From: Golubevia sp. BC0850
Lineage: Eukaryota > Basidiomycota > Exobasidiomycetes > Golubeviales > Golubeviaceae
Length of the DNA stretch: 43,733 bases
Reading direction: 5' to 3'
Assembly: GCA_012976225.1 (NCBI GenBank)
Contig: JAAVVG010000054.1
Coordinates: forward strand, 1 to 43,733
Positions 10,601 to 21,165 of the stretch are shown here, one piece after another. The stretch's first letter is position 1. Every line of letters starts with the position of its first letter. The notes under the pieces were generated by a model. It ran no database searches, was not told the DNA's origin, and saw nothing but the letters and a program-made list of their open reading frames with translations. Both the position numbers and the translations under genes were made by a program.

Positions 10601-13136
10601 GAGATGGGTAAGATCGGGTGCAAGGTCAATTGTGTTGAACAGTCTGGAACAGCTGGAATAGATTCTTTCCAGCATCCAATGCCGGTTCAAAATGTGAGCT
10701 CTAGCATCTCGGAGGGGGGCGTGGAAGTTTGGTTCTCGACAAGTAGGATCTGACTTGGCTTCTCTCTCCCTTTTCATCATCCAGCTCAAACAACTCGGAA
10801 TGGATGATTATGTGTCGAATCTCATTACCTGTCCGGAACCGGTGATGAAGTACCTCTTGATTAAGGCCAATCTCCATAAAATCGTAAGTTAAGTCGACTT
10901 GCTTCAGATTCGATCTCTGCAACCCTCTAATTCGCTGTGTACCTTCCTTGGTTTCTTTTCTTCTTAGCCTGTCGCTCTAGATGAACGCCGAGTCGACGCA
11001 GCTCGAGTCGAACGGTCAAATTTCCACCGATACATCGTTGGAACTACCATCTCAACAACCTCGACGTCCTCTTATGGTAACAAAGCTCCTCAAACCACAA
11101 CCAGAGAAACCAAGAATTTTGGAACGTTCAACCACTCTGTGGATCCTACTCTGAAAGATAGGTTGGAGAAGCAAATGTTGGAGAATGTGACTGAGGTCAG
11201 AGAAAGAGAAGCAAAGAATGGTCAAATCAAAAAAGAGATGGAAAAGTGGCAGAAGAAGAAAGATGCTTTGAAGCAAGAAAGGGTGAGTCTTTGCTGGAAG
11301 AAATCGAAATTTTTGAATGGTGGATGTTTTGGACAAGAAGGAAAGAATTTGTTTCGTCGACGAAGCCCTTTCTCTGTTCTGACCTCACTTATTTCCGCAT
11401 AACCTCTCTCTTCGGTTCTCAAGACCTCTTTGGATGCTCAGAAAGCGGCGGCTACCAAAGCTCGTGCGCATTGGGAGAGAGCCAAGATCGATCTCGGTAA
11501 GTCAGAAGAGGGAAGGGGACTTCGAAAGTTCCATTTTGCTCTCCCCCTACACTTTGTGATCATCCAGGGTTCTCTTCCGCTAACTCGCTCCTCCTGCTCT
11601 CTTTCGTAAACAGCCGCTAAGGAAAATGAGCTTCAAAAGGAAAGAAATAGACCCTCTGCCAAAGATGAAGAACAGAAGACTGATCGAATGCTGGAGAAGT
11701 GCAGTGCGCTTCGCTTGAAAACTGTCGGAGAGTGCAAGGTGAGTGAACCAAAGCTACGATTGAAGATCTTCGTCTTGTAGGGTTTCAAGAAAGCTGACAT
11801 CCTTTCGTCTCCTTCGTTGCCTTCCTCCTCTCCAAAGATAAAATTGAAGAATCAACTCAAAGCAAGATTCGATCTGGATTCTTGGTCCCTTCAAGCTCTT
11901 CAGCATAGTGTCACTATTCGATACGTCGAAGGACTCTCAGCAGACTTCAAGAAGACTCTGAAAAGTGCAGAAAAAGAAGCAAAAGAAGCGAATGAACGTT
12001 ACAAATTCTGCAAGACTAGAGCTACAACATTACATAACAAAGCTCAAGCACTGTTGGAGCAGTCAGATCCGGAAGTCGTCAACGTAGTTCAAAACTTAGC
12101 TGAAGAGGAGATGGAAAGGACTGTCGATTCTTTGAAAGCTGAATTGGAAGGAGAGAAAGCTAGTCTGGAAATAGCTCAAGGTGTCAATCCAGCTGTTATT
12201 GAACAATACAAGGAAAGACTTGAGAGACTCTCGAGCCTCAAAGCAAGTATCGATGACAAGGAGAAGAAGAAAGCCGATTTGGAACACAAGATCAAGAGAT
12301 TGGAGGTGAGTTTAGGATTAGATGGAATCTCACGCGCCTTTCTTAGAAGCGCATCTCACCGGTTTCGTTTCTTTTCTTTGTTTCTTTTCTTCTCTTTCTC
12401 GTAGAACAAATGGATTCCATCTCTGGAAGCTCTCGTCACCCGAGTCAGTCACAAATTCTCCGCCTCTTTCGAAAGTCTCGGCTGCGCTGGAGAAGTCAGA
12501 ATCTCAAGAGATGAAGACTACGCCAAGTGGGGAATCGATATTCTGGTCAAGTTCCGTGAAACCGAAGCTTTGACACTGTTGACAGGAACCAGACAGTCCG
12601 GAGGGGTGAGTCGAAACGCAGATGAAGCTTGACATGATCGAACTTTGTGACTTTGTCTAATCTTCATTTTCTTTCTCCTTTACAATCAAATCAGGAACGT
12701 TCTCTGTCTACCATCATGTATCTCATGTCTCTACTTCAGTTGGCAGTCTCTCCGTTCTCGGTCGTCGATGAGATCAATCAAGGAATGGACCAAAGAGCTG
12801 AAAGAGCTGTTCACGATCAAATGGTACAAGTCACTTGTAGACCAGAGGCTAGTCAGTGAGTTTCGCTCATACTTTAGCTTTTTCGCCTTCAGATCAAGCG
12901 CCCGAAGCGATTGCTCGTGCTGACCTCTTCTCGTCCACCCCATCTCTTCTCGCTCTCCCTCCCTTCTCTTCAGATACTTCCTCATCACTCCAAAGCTACT
13001 CTCAAATCTGAGCTACCACGAGAGAATGAAGGTCCTAGTCATCAACAATGGAGCCTGGCTGCCCGAGTCGAGGAGGTTGGACTTCAAGGGCTATGCAAAG
13101 GCAGCCATCGCAAGAAAGAGAGGTATTGCAGCTTAG
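7611..13136 (+). CDS. SMC5: SMC5, structural maintenance of chromosomes protein 5
   Basis: ATPase core of the Smc5/6 complex, which handles joint DNA molecules and stalled forks in the nucleus. Sixteen exons: 7611-7987, 8449-8771, 8872-8981, 9090-9308, 9467-9889, 10019-10140, 10242-10446, 10556-10693, 10785-10883, 10968-11282, 11424-11496, 11614-11738, 11838-12305, 12405-12605, 12695-12855, 12974-13136; they sum to 3522 nt, 1173 residues. Residues 1-125 are an acidic, low-complexity lead. Then come GYLPGSIRRITLENFVTY, Walker A GPNGTGKST (159-167) and DFARMTPPDLLKET. Long coiled coils flank a hinge coded around exons 7-9. The ABC signature QSGGERSLST (1063-1072) and Walker B FSVVDE (1087-1092) close the head. 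Splice sites were chosen by frame and family fit. Intron 1 is 461 bp. The protein looks intact; its N-terminal lead makes it slightly longer than the usual roughly 1,100 residues. Confidence 0.97.
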
Positions 13137-13647
13137 TCTTCAAGTTCCTCAATGATATCCATTTCCTTCTTGGTTCCGTCTTGTTCCTTTCTCGCTTCTC
13201 CTTCGGCCTCACTTTGTGTTTTCTCATGCTTTTTTCGCCATAGCTTTTGACTCTCTTTGTAAAACACAGGTTACCTAGGCCCTTTCTGCTCTTTACTTTC
13301 GTAGCTAGTCTCCATCGAGATTCAGAGACCCGGAATTTTGATTTAAATTCTCGCCCTTGCTCTTCTGTACTGTATTTTGCGAACATCAGCAATGGCCTTC
13401 GAAATAATCCTCATGGTCCATTCTTGTATTCGGTCGGTATTCCTCAGAAGGATCATCGTTCATGAGCGCATTAAACGCTTGCGACTCTGCCTCCCAAAAC
13501 CATCATCGTTTCGTCCAATCTTTAAAAGTGAGTGGCTTCGTCTTCTTCCAAACATGACTTATCCATCATCCTCGCTGTGCACGAAGAGCTCATGTATTCA
13601 GTATTCCCTCTCCATCCTCAGGCTAACTCGCGGTCCGCCCAGCAGGG
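13137..13647. other. SMC5 3' side, no gene seen
   Basis: About 510 bases between the SMC5 stop and F-box relic C. It is T/C-rich with short overlapping frames that show no domain. It should contain the SMC5 polyadenylation region; I could not pick one signal with confidence. Confidence 0.4.
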
Positions 13648-14762
13648 ATGAGTTCCATTAACGACATCTTACCATCAGAGACACTCTTTTCCGCCTTGTT
13701 AAGTTTGGATGGAAATCAGGCTTACAAAGGAAGAGAAGTTTGCGAGCAATGGTTGGAGCTCATCGATAAGAACAAACCGTTCTGGAACGTCTCAGCATCT
13801 AAACCTGCAACAGGAATGGCAGTCGGTCTTGGATCTATTCGACGAAAAGTGCGGATTAAGCCTGGAAGAAGTCTCTATTCAGACAGCTCAAGAAATCAGA
13901 CCAGGGGGATTGGCCCGATTGAAAAACACACTTCTCAGGTCGAAAGCAACTCTCCGAGTTTCTCTCTCTCACAACCCAGGTAATGAATCAGACTGTGGAG
14001 CAGGCCTGCAGGCTAGTCCAAGATCTCGATGTGGTGGTCGATTTCAGGATCCAAACAGTATCTTACTTTCCGCCTAAGGTCAGGCTCCTGGATTCTACTG
14101 GAGTCACAATCAAAGGCAGCCAATCTGAATCTTCCCTCTCGGTTCTCTGGATCCCGTCAATTGGAAACCTGTTCGACATTCAACCAGCCCCTTTTCGGAA
14201 TCTAGTCTCTCTAAAACACTCCCTGGAGAAGAAGTCGCAGTCGGAATGAAGGATAATCCTAGAAAGTTCTTCCAAGACGCTGAAGCATCTAAGCATTAGA
14301 ATGGAGGAGGAGGTCGGAGATGCCGGAAAGAAGATTCCAAACCTTCATTTTCAAGCGCTGGAGGTTCTGGAACTCTATCAACTGAGTTAGTTTCCTTTCT
14401 GGATCTCAGCTCCTCCAACACTGAAATTGGAGACAAGCGACTGCTGCAGCGGGGTGCCCCCTCTCTCTGAGCTCAAGCTGCACACCATCTTCAGGTGGGA
14501 ATCGTTAGCGAACTGCCCAAAAATAGAAACGCTTTGGATATTCCCAATCAACATTTCCATAAGATCTTGGCCCTGCTTCGAGCTAGGAAGACAAGCGTAG
14601 ATGCTGGAATGGATGTGGAAGGGATCAAAATGGAACTTTTCAAGACACTAGTCATTTCTCTCAAGTACTCTAGCCCGCAACTAATCGAAAAACTTTAAAA
14701 CTTGGTGGAGCAATTGGTCAATACTGACTTGGAACCTAGGACTTTGGACGTTAAAATCTGAG
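13648..14762 (+). pseudogene. F-box/LRR-like family relic, copy C (most complete)
   Basis: This copy keeps a start: MSSINDILPSETLFSALLSL, followed by GREVCEQWLELIDKNKPFW, which has the F-box pattern (I-x-x-L-P-x-E near the N terminus, then helix residues and a Trp). The linker from FW to FDEKCG is 55 bases where copy D has 60, so LDLFDEKCGLSLEEVS lies in another frame (from about 13830). A further frame change near 13980 leads to LVQDLDVVVDFRIQTV, then SVLWIPSIGNLFDI (about 14140), IPNLHFQALEVLELYQLS with a stop, FPFWISAPPTLKL (about 14400), and the tail LVEQLVNTDLEPRTLDVKI ending near 14760. Order and spacing follow copy A closely. At least two frame changes and several stops mark it as a dead host gene. 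The tail is again a short W/L-D-V-K/E-I segment. Confidence 0.75.
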
Positions 14763-15436
14763 AACCTCGAGGTGAGTTTTCCAATCAACAGCACCCCACT
14801 TCTCTGATGCTTCTCCTGAATCCTATCCTCTCCGTCTTCCCTTTCTTTTCTTTCGCCCCTTCTACTTCTATATCTGGGTAGAGTCGTTTATAGCATCAGC
14901 CCGCCCAATCTCAAAATCTTAGACCTTCCCTCAACATTCACTGGACCCAGCTTCTCATCAACCAGATCTTCCCGATTCTGTCTAGTACCCTCAGTATCGA
15001 CCTTACTCAACTGACGATCGATACCGCAACTCTTGGATGGGGAAGCTCTTGATTCGACACATCTATTCCTCTCTTTGCCCCTCAAAGTCTCCATCTATTC
15101 TACTGGCTTGTGCTTCCAAAGCTGCCATCCCTACCCGTCAGCTGACTTCCATCTGCCAAAACACTTCCAGCTCTCGCCAAGCTTCTGCTTTATCAAACAA
15201 ATTAGGTGCTTCAGCGGTTCGCCCAAAAGACAGAGACTTTCGAAGTTTGAGAGAAGCAGAAATTTGAACCACCAAGAAAGTTCGAGATCAAATATGACAG
15301 GCTGGAGAAAAAAAGAAGCAATCCAGACATAAAGTACAGGAGCGAAGAAGCGAAAAATCCACCCCAAAATCCTCCACAAACAATCGACTCATTCCCCAAT
15401 CTCCTCAACAACCTTCTCCACCTCATTCGACATCTC
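14763..15436 (+). other. possible decayed gene, unknown
   Basis: I do not recognise this stretch, but parts look coding. From 15037 a 76-residue frame starts MGKLLIRHIYSSLCPSKSPS and is rich in Ser, Arg and Ala, like a mitochondrial targeting sequence, ending SAVRPKDRDFRSLREAEI at 15267. A different frame then reads KFEPPRKFEIKYDRLEKKRS and continues to LLNNLLHLIRHLSG before a stop near 15440. The two pieces would need an intron or a frame change between them near 15240-15270; I see no good donor/acceptor pair. A small mitochondrial protein or its relic is the most I would suggest. Confidence 0.25.
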
Positions 15437-16258
15437 TCAGGTTAGATGACGAAGCCTGTGAGAAGTGATGAAATGCGGATCTAAATATCTGAAGTTGATG
15501 TTGAGCTGATTGAGGTTCTCCTCTGGAATATGCAGCGGTTGAAGGAGCAGCAGCCGACCCGACATTCCTTGACGAGCTTGAGAAGGCGAGCCACAACTTT
15601 CTCCTAAATGTGAGGCTTTCAAAGTGGCATCTTTCACCAGAATACGAGATGCAGAATCCGGAACTGAAGTTGTCTTTGGTTCCTTCGCTTGCTTTAACAT
15701 GTTAAAGGTGTAGCGTTACCTTTGATAATAGAAGAGTTTGGAGCATGCGAACTGAAGTACACAGCCCTCTTCTCACCGAAGTGAGATTAGAACAAGTTTT
15801 TTCAGCAAGATTGAAAATCAAAAGATCATGTTTTATTAGATGTGATATGAGAGAGAGAGGGAGGTAGACAGAGAAGTAGAAATTGTTCGTGAAAAGGTCT
15901 ATGTATGACAAGAGAAAGGAATGTAATTATTTGACAAAGCGAGCGAAGGTTTTATATACCGAGGAGTAGAAGATTTGGAAATCGATAGAGATGAATTGAA
16001 GAGTTTGAGAAAGTGAAAGACTTGAAGGATAGCTGGATCCTCTATCAAAGAAGACCCAAGGTGAGAAGAGATTGAGGTTTTTGCAGAAGCTTGTAATGAT
16101 TTGAGGATCGGCTGAAAAGAGAGTATAAACACTTTATGACCGTGATGAGTTTCAAATCTAAGATCGTTTGAGTATGAGAAAAAGGTAATTGCTGCAAAGC
16201 CTTCCTGTTTAACCTTTTGAACCGAACCAACTCTTCTCTCCCCCTCTCCTCTCCTCAT
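15437..16258. other. stretch without a supported gene
   Basis: Two open frames on the minus strand (15437-15700, 87 residues; 15899-16258, 119 residues) have no recognisable motif and a composition like the surrounding noncoding DNA. The right part borders the glutaredoxin stop at 16259 and probably holds its 3' untranslated region. GTGATGA at 16143 resembles a snoRNA C box, but no D box follows on this strand. Confidence 0.35.
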
Positions 16259-17284
16259 TCAAACAGCTCCAGCCTCCCTTAACAACTTCTCCAAAATCCC
16301 ATCTTGCCTCAATTTCTCCAAATCATCCCAACCACCAATCAAAGTATCCTGTAAGAAAACAGTAGGAAAAGTTCGATGACCACTTAACTTTGCCAAGAAA
16401 GGTTGTAGTGCCTCTCCGTCTTCCCTTAAATCGATCTCGTAGACCTGGTAGTTGGCTCCTAGAGAATGAAGTAGGTTTTTGGCTTTTTTGGAATATGGAC
16501 AATAGGATTTGGAGAAGATTGTCAAGGGAGAGAGGGAACGTTGAGAGGAGAGCCAGGAGGTGGGGGAGGATTTGTACTGTGAGAAGGGAGGGAGGAAGGG
16601 AGATAGAGGAGAAGAGAGATAGAGGATGAGGTTAGATGGGATAGGGGATAAGGAGGGGACGAGATGAGATGACGGAAGGATCTGGGCTTGGCAGGAGTAG
16701 GCTGCTGCGAGAGTGGGTTCTTCGACCATGGCGACCTCGCTCTAATTTATCTACTCTTTGTTATGAATCCAATCAGTTGAACCTATCCAATCTGTACTCA
16801 CCAAAGAAACCTGTTCCTTTGCCAACTTCTTAGTCTCACCAACCTCCTTGATAGCTTTGACCATTTCCTTCCCATTCTTTGGCAGCATCTTGCTTTCATC
16901 TGTCAATCTCCAATCTTTGTTCTTCAAAGCTTGAAACAATAAGAAGAGCTTCTCAGATTTGTTGATTGTTACTGAGTCGATTGGAGCCAAATCTAAATCT
17001 CTGCCATTTGAATCTACAGGTCTTAATAAACCTTGTTGTAATGCCATGGCTTCTAATGCTTTTGTAGGTTTCTTTAATGGACCTTTTGAATGAATTAAAT
17101 TATGAGTTGTACGTTGATTGTTGGAGGAGAAGGGAGAAGAAGTTGAAGGTGGAAGGCGTAAGTAGAGGATTAGAGTTAAGAGTGACAGTATGATTAAAAG
17201 GTAAGAACGCTTTCGACGGAATAGTGGAAGTGGAGTTGAAGGAGGTGGTGATGGTGATGATGATTTAGATTTAAGTTCTGTCAT
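16259..17284 (-). CDS. Membrane-anchored glutaredoxin, Grx6/Grx7-like
   Basis: Glutathione-dependent oxidoreductase of the early secretory pathway. Exon 1 is 17284-16802 and exon 2 is 16576-16259, with a GTGAGT donor and a C/T-rich acceptor ending CACAG; the product is 266 residues. Residues 1-26 are Ser/Pro-rich and end in RRKR, residues about 27-43 are one hydrophobic segment (YLLIILSLLTLILYL), then comes a stalk of about 120 residues. The glutaredoxin domain starts near residue 162: FSKSYCPYSKKAKNLL places the active-site Cys at 187 in a CPYS motif, RTFPTVF holds the cis-Pro, and GGWDDL is the C-terminal glutathione-binding loop. A single anchor plus a monothiol-type CPYS site is the layout of yeast Grx6 and Grx7 (family knowledge), so a Golgi/ER type II location is inferred. 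An upstream in-frame ATG at 17356 is less likely. Head-to-head with MAK16. Confidence 0.92.
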
Positions 17285-17531
17285 GCTGAAAGGATAGAGG
17301 ATGGAGATGATGGTAGCTAAGAAGGGAGAAGGGGGTTGGCCTTCTCGGCATAGCATAGCAGACTCTTAAGCTTAAGGTTGAATATCACTAACCACAGATC
17401 CTTCCAACCAAAAATTTCAATTGACTTTTCTCCATCCAATCCAACAACTCACCCTCTTCCAGCATTACTTCCATCTTTATCTAAATCTTCATTCTATCCT
17501 ATCTTGATCTACTTCCACTCCCATTCCAGCG
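17285..17531. promoter_or_regulatory. shared upstream region of the glutaredoxin gene and MAK16
   Basis: Only 247 bases lie between the two divergent start codons, so both promoters share it. The MAK16 side is rich in CCATC/CCAATCC-like repeats (about 17425-17530). No TATA box is evident. Confidence 0.5.
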
Positions 17532-19251
17532 ATGCAATCGGATGACGTAGTTTGGTCAATCATAGGCCATCAATTCTGTTCTTACAAGATAAAATCGGAT
17601 ACTCATCAAACTTTCTGTCGTAATGAATATAACTTGACCGGACTTTGTAATCGACAATCTTGTCCATTAGCCAATTCGAGATATGCCACTGTAAGAGAAA
17701 AGGAAGGAGTTGTTTATTTATACATCAAAACCGCGGAGAGAGCTCATTCTCCTTCAAGGCAATGGGAGAGAATCAAATTGTCAAATAATTATGAGAAGAG
17801 TCTGGAGATTATTGATAAAGAATTGATTTATTGGCCAAATTTCATCACTCATAAAGCTAAACAGAGGTTGACTAAGATCACGCAGTATTTGATCAAGTTG
17901 AGGAAAATCAAGTTGAAGGCTGAAGAGCAGTGAGTAGGCGAGGTAGTCAGAGCAAAGAGGGATGGTATTGGAATTAGGAATTAGGAATGAGAAACTGTTG
18001 GATAATCTCTTTTTTTTAAAGAAAGAAGATCAGATGAAGTCGTCTTTGAAAGCACTTCATTGGAAACCACGGACTAACTCTCCCCCTCCTCCCTCTCATC
18101 TACCCCCTCAGACCAAACCTAGTAGGAATCAAACAAAAAACCGAACGTAGAGAAGCAACTCGAGAATCAAAAGCCTTACGCTCCGCTCGTTTAGAAAAGT
18201 CAATCGAAGCCGAGTTATTATCTCGTTTGAAATCTGGGGCCTATGGAGATGCACCTCTAAACGTCAATGAAGAAGTTTGGAAAGAAGTTCTTGAAAGTAG
18301 AGCCAATGCTGCTAAGAAATCAAAGGGCAAGGGAAAGAAAGGTGGGAAGGGTGGGGATGGAGAGGAGGGAATTAGATTGGAAGATGAAGAATCAGAAGAA
18401 GATGAAGAAGATGAATTGGAAGAGATGGAGAGAGAAGTTGAGGAGATGGAAAATGGAGATTGGGATGAGGAAGATGGGGAAGAAATGGAATGGGATCAAG
18501 AAAGTGGAGTGGGGGAAAGAGAATTCGTTAGTGATGATGATGAGAGTGAAGATGAGGAGGGAGATATTGAGGAACTTTATGATTCGGTGAGTAGGTTTGA
18601 GAGTTTGACCTGAAGTCAAGGAACGAATTTTAGATCGCAGTTTTGGGTTTCAGAACAATTACCATAAACGCAAAAAGGCAGAATTGGAATTGGGGTTCAA
18701 AGCCAATTCTAGAATCCACACTGATCTCTTTCACCTCTTTTCTTCTTCAATTCTCGTTGGGTCTACCACTTCTTTGATCTCGTCTCTTTTGATGCTTTTT
18801 CTTTTTCATCAGGATGGAAACGTCATCGAATTCTCATCAGAAGAAGATGGTGAGGATTCAGATGGTATGGAAGAAGATTCTGATGATGAAGCTACATCGA
18901 AGAAGAAACCTTCTCAGAAAAAGAATGGAGCTAAGGATAAGAAAGGCAAGAAAGGGAAGAAAGGTGAGACTTCCTTTGTTTCTGCGAGAGAGCTTGCAAG
19001 TCGAGGATGGTTTTTGGATGCGAAAGTCTTTCGAGGAAGCTCCCTTTGATTCGGTCAGATTTCAATTTTCACTTGGCTCTTTCGACCAGACAAGGAGAAA
19101 AGAAATGGAAGAAACCACCGTTGGTTGTAGCTGCAAGGTTTGACCTCTACTGACTCTGAGCTCTTCTCTACTCGTCGCAGGTCCCCGTCTCGAAATCGAA
19201 TACGAAAGAGAAACAGAGCCGCTTACGAAGGAACAGCTTGCTTCTTGGTAA
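17532..19251 (+). CDS. MAK16: MAK16, 60S ribosomal subunit assembly factor
   Basis: Nucleolar factor needed for early large-subunit pre-rRNA processing. Four exons: 17532-17929, 18112-18586, 18813-18963 and 19181-19251, summing to 1095 nt and 364 residues. The N terminus [20 protein letters not shown] and the following [21 protein letters not shown] hold the conserved cysteines of the L28e/Mak16 domain. Intron 1 splits the conserved Gln-Pro of [12 protein letters not shown]. After [20 protein letters not shown] the protein turns into Lys/Gly runs and a long acidic region, as is usual for fungal Mak16. The last exon adds [15 protein letters not shown] and stops at TAA 19249-19251. An alternative open frame at 18267-18590 is only the GA-rich shadow of exon 2. 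Confidence 0.96.
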
Positions 19252-19938
19252 GAGGTTTCAACCCTCCTTGTCGATGGCTCTTTGGGTTGCAACAATCACG
19301 CCTTGTTCTTTGAGAGGTTTCATCTCGTCGCAGCATAGGATTTTCACTTCTTCAATCACTATTGCGCTTGAAGCTACTCACAGCAAGTCTCGAATTTTCC
19401 TTTCTTCAAGGCCTAGGTTTCTTTGACTTTCTCTTTTTCCTAGTCCACTCTCACTTTCATTCACCCTTTCTCTTGTTCATTCCAGTCTCGGTTCTTGTTC
19501 ACACCCAAAACTTGTGCTACCAGTAATTGAATCTTGACTCGTTCCTCTCGTTTGGAATGATTTAGGATGAGTAATAACTTCGTCTGCTTTCGTTTACCTT
19601 TCTTCTGACTGAAGAGTCACTGGTCACTTTCGTCATCACTTCAGTCTTCAGATCTCGAGCAACTGAAAAGGTTTTCAATCGCTTCACTCTCAGAGTGACG
19701 ATACCTCTGAATCTGTTAGAGTCAACTTCTGAAAGAAACAACTACAAAAACGACCACTAAATTTCAAATCTTCGATGTATTCGGCTTCCAATCCCAACCT
19801 TGGAATGGCGGCTAGAAGCACGTCCTTCTACTCTCTAACGTCCTGGCTTCAAGAATTGACCGTACACATCTGACCACTCTTTCCAGAACTGGACAATCTT
19901 GAGACTCTCTGGAAGCATGTCTTTCTTCTTTTCTTCTG
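19252..19938. other. stretch without a supported gene
   Basis: About 690 bases after MAK16, rich in TTC and CTC. No frame has family features. The left part should hold the MAK16 3' end and the right part runs into the PDGLPPL relic at 19.9 kb, whose true left edge I cannot set. Confidence 0.35.
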
Positions 19939-20742
19939 ATGAATTTTCGAAGAAGCCTTAAACCACAGCTCACTACAGAAGCAACCACTATCAACGATAT
20001 CGAGGGATCTTACATTCCATTCGGTCAGCTAAAGAGTCTCTTACCCCTGGAAGACGTCCCCTATCGAATCGCCCATGCAACTCGAATCATTTGCTTTTGT
20101 CGGAAGAACTCGAGATGGATTTCCCAGTCTCATGTTCCGAACCAAGGCTTAGCAGCAAACCAAGTGAATCGAACCGATGTCATCTATTTGGTCAAAGGGA
20201 TCGCCTTTCTTACCCAGGTCAAAGCTGGAGATTCAACTCCGGATGGACTTCCGCCTTTGGTCCTTCAGATTCTTCAGAGTGCCATCGCTCACCACAACCC
20301 CAATCTCGCTCTTCGAAGGGAGAACTCATCTGATAGCCGGTCTTAAATAAAGGTATTCAGACTCACCTTGGAACGTCTCAAAGAGAAATTGTCAAAGAAG
20401 AACCTTTCAAAGTCTAATGCTACTGCTCTATCTGATGACGAAGATCAAGACGAGCTTCCTGATCTCTCAAAGTCGAAAGCTACTCTTAGATCTACTACCA
20501 CTGCCACTTCATCATCTTTAAAGAGAGTATCCTCAAAGAAAGTCTCTTCAAGTTCTTCAAAAGTTCAACTCGACTCTTTCAGCTCATCTTTCGACCCTCT
20601 TTCCAAGGCTTCGAAATTCTCAAAGAAGAAACAAAAGAAGATCAAGAAGTACCTGATGAAGATTGGAAAGATAGTGAAAAAGATGGATTAATGAAGAATA
20701 TGGTCTCGGAGGCAAGGTGAAAGGGAGAGAGAAGAATAAAAG
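19939..20742 (+). pseudogene. Unknown-family relic with PDGLPPL block (copy 2)
   Basis: One frame is open from 19939 to 20346 and again, after a single TAA, from 20347 to 20691. It contains VKGIAFLTQVKAGDSTPDGL followed by PPLVLQILQSAIAHHNPNL, which lines up with EMATLTSIRPGAPAPDGFPP and ALRQAINHASANPL at 3.4 kb. After the TAA an acceptor-like TTCAG precedes LTLERLKEKLSKKNL and an acidic, Ser-rich region (SDDEDQDELPDLSKS). Near 20600 the coding-like text moves to another frame (EILKEETKEDQEVPDEDWKD) and may end at a GTGAGT donor at 20743. So it could be a gene with introns I could not place, or a relic; the two matching loci both broken at the same place favour either an intron there or shared decay. 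Function unknown. Confidence 0.4.
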
Positions 20743-21165
20743 GTGAGTTTCACTGTTGACTACATGCTAGCGTCCTCTCCTCAAGACCAGGAGCGACATT
20801 AGAGAGAGACAAGAACAGAGAGGAGCTTCGTTGCTGCACTTCCATTGTGCTTCTACTTCTCTTCCCCAACCGCAGATTCTTGATGCCAAAAGAAGCGACT
20901 TGTCAATCTAGAAGCCAGTGCCACCTCACGCCAACTGCTACTTGTTCAACTTCTAATTCTTTGCATACACTCTCCATCTGTTCCTGCTTGTTTCTCATCT
21001 CTTCGACTTGTTCACTACTCGTAGATACAGTCCCAAACCTCGAACTACAAACCAAGAAACCAGAATCAGAACAACACAAGTGTGATTGAAAAAGTCTATT
21101 ACAAACACTCAAAAGTGATAATGAAACAATAAAAAGAAAGTGAAAAAAAAGAACCCCTGTGAAAT
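20743..21165. other. gap before the UTP6 stop
   Basis: No gene is supported. A frame at 20847-21089 on plus has no motif. An A-rich stretch at 21120-21150 lies just beyond the UTP6 stop (minus strand 21166), and it reads as T-rich on the UTP6 strand, as expected for a 3' untranslated region. Confidence 0.35.

Noticed and set aside
18267-18590. 107-residue frame overlapping MAK16 exon 2
   Set aside because: Lys/Met-rich product of GA-rich acidic codons read one base off; MAK16 uses the other frame.
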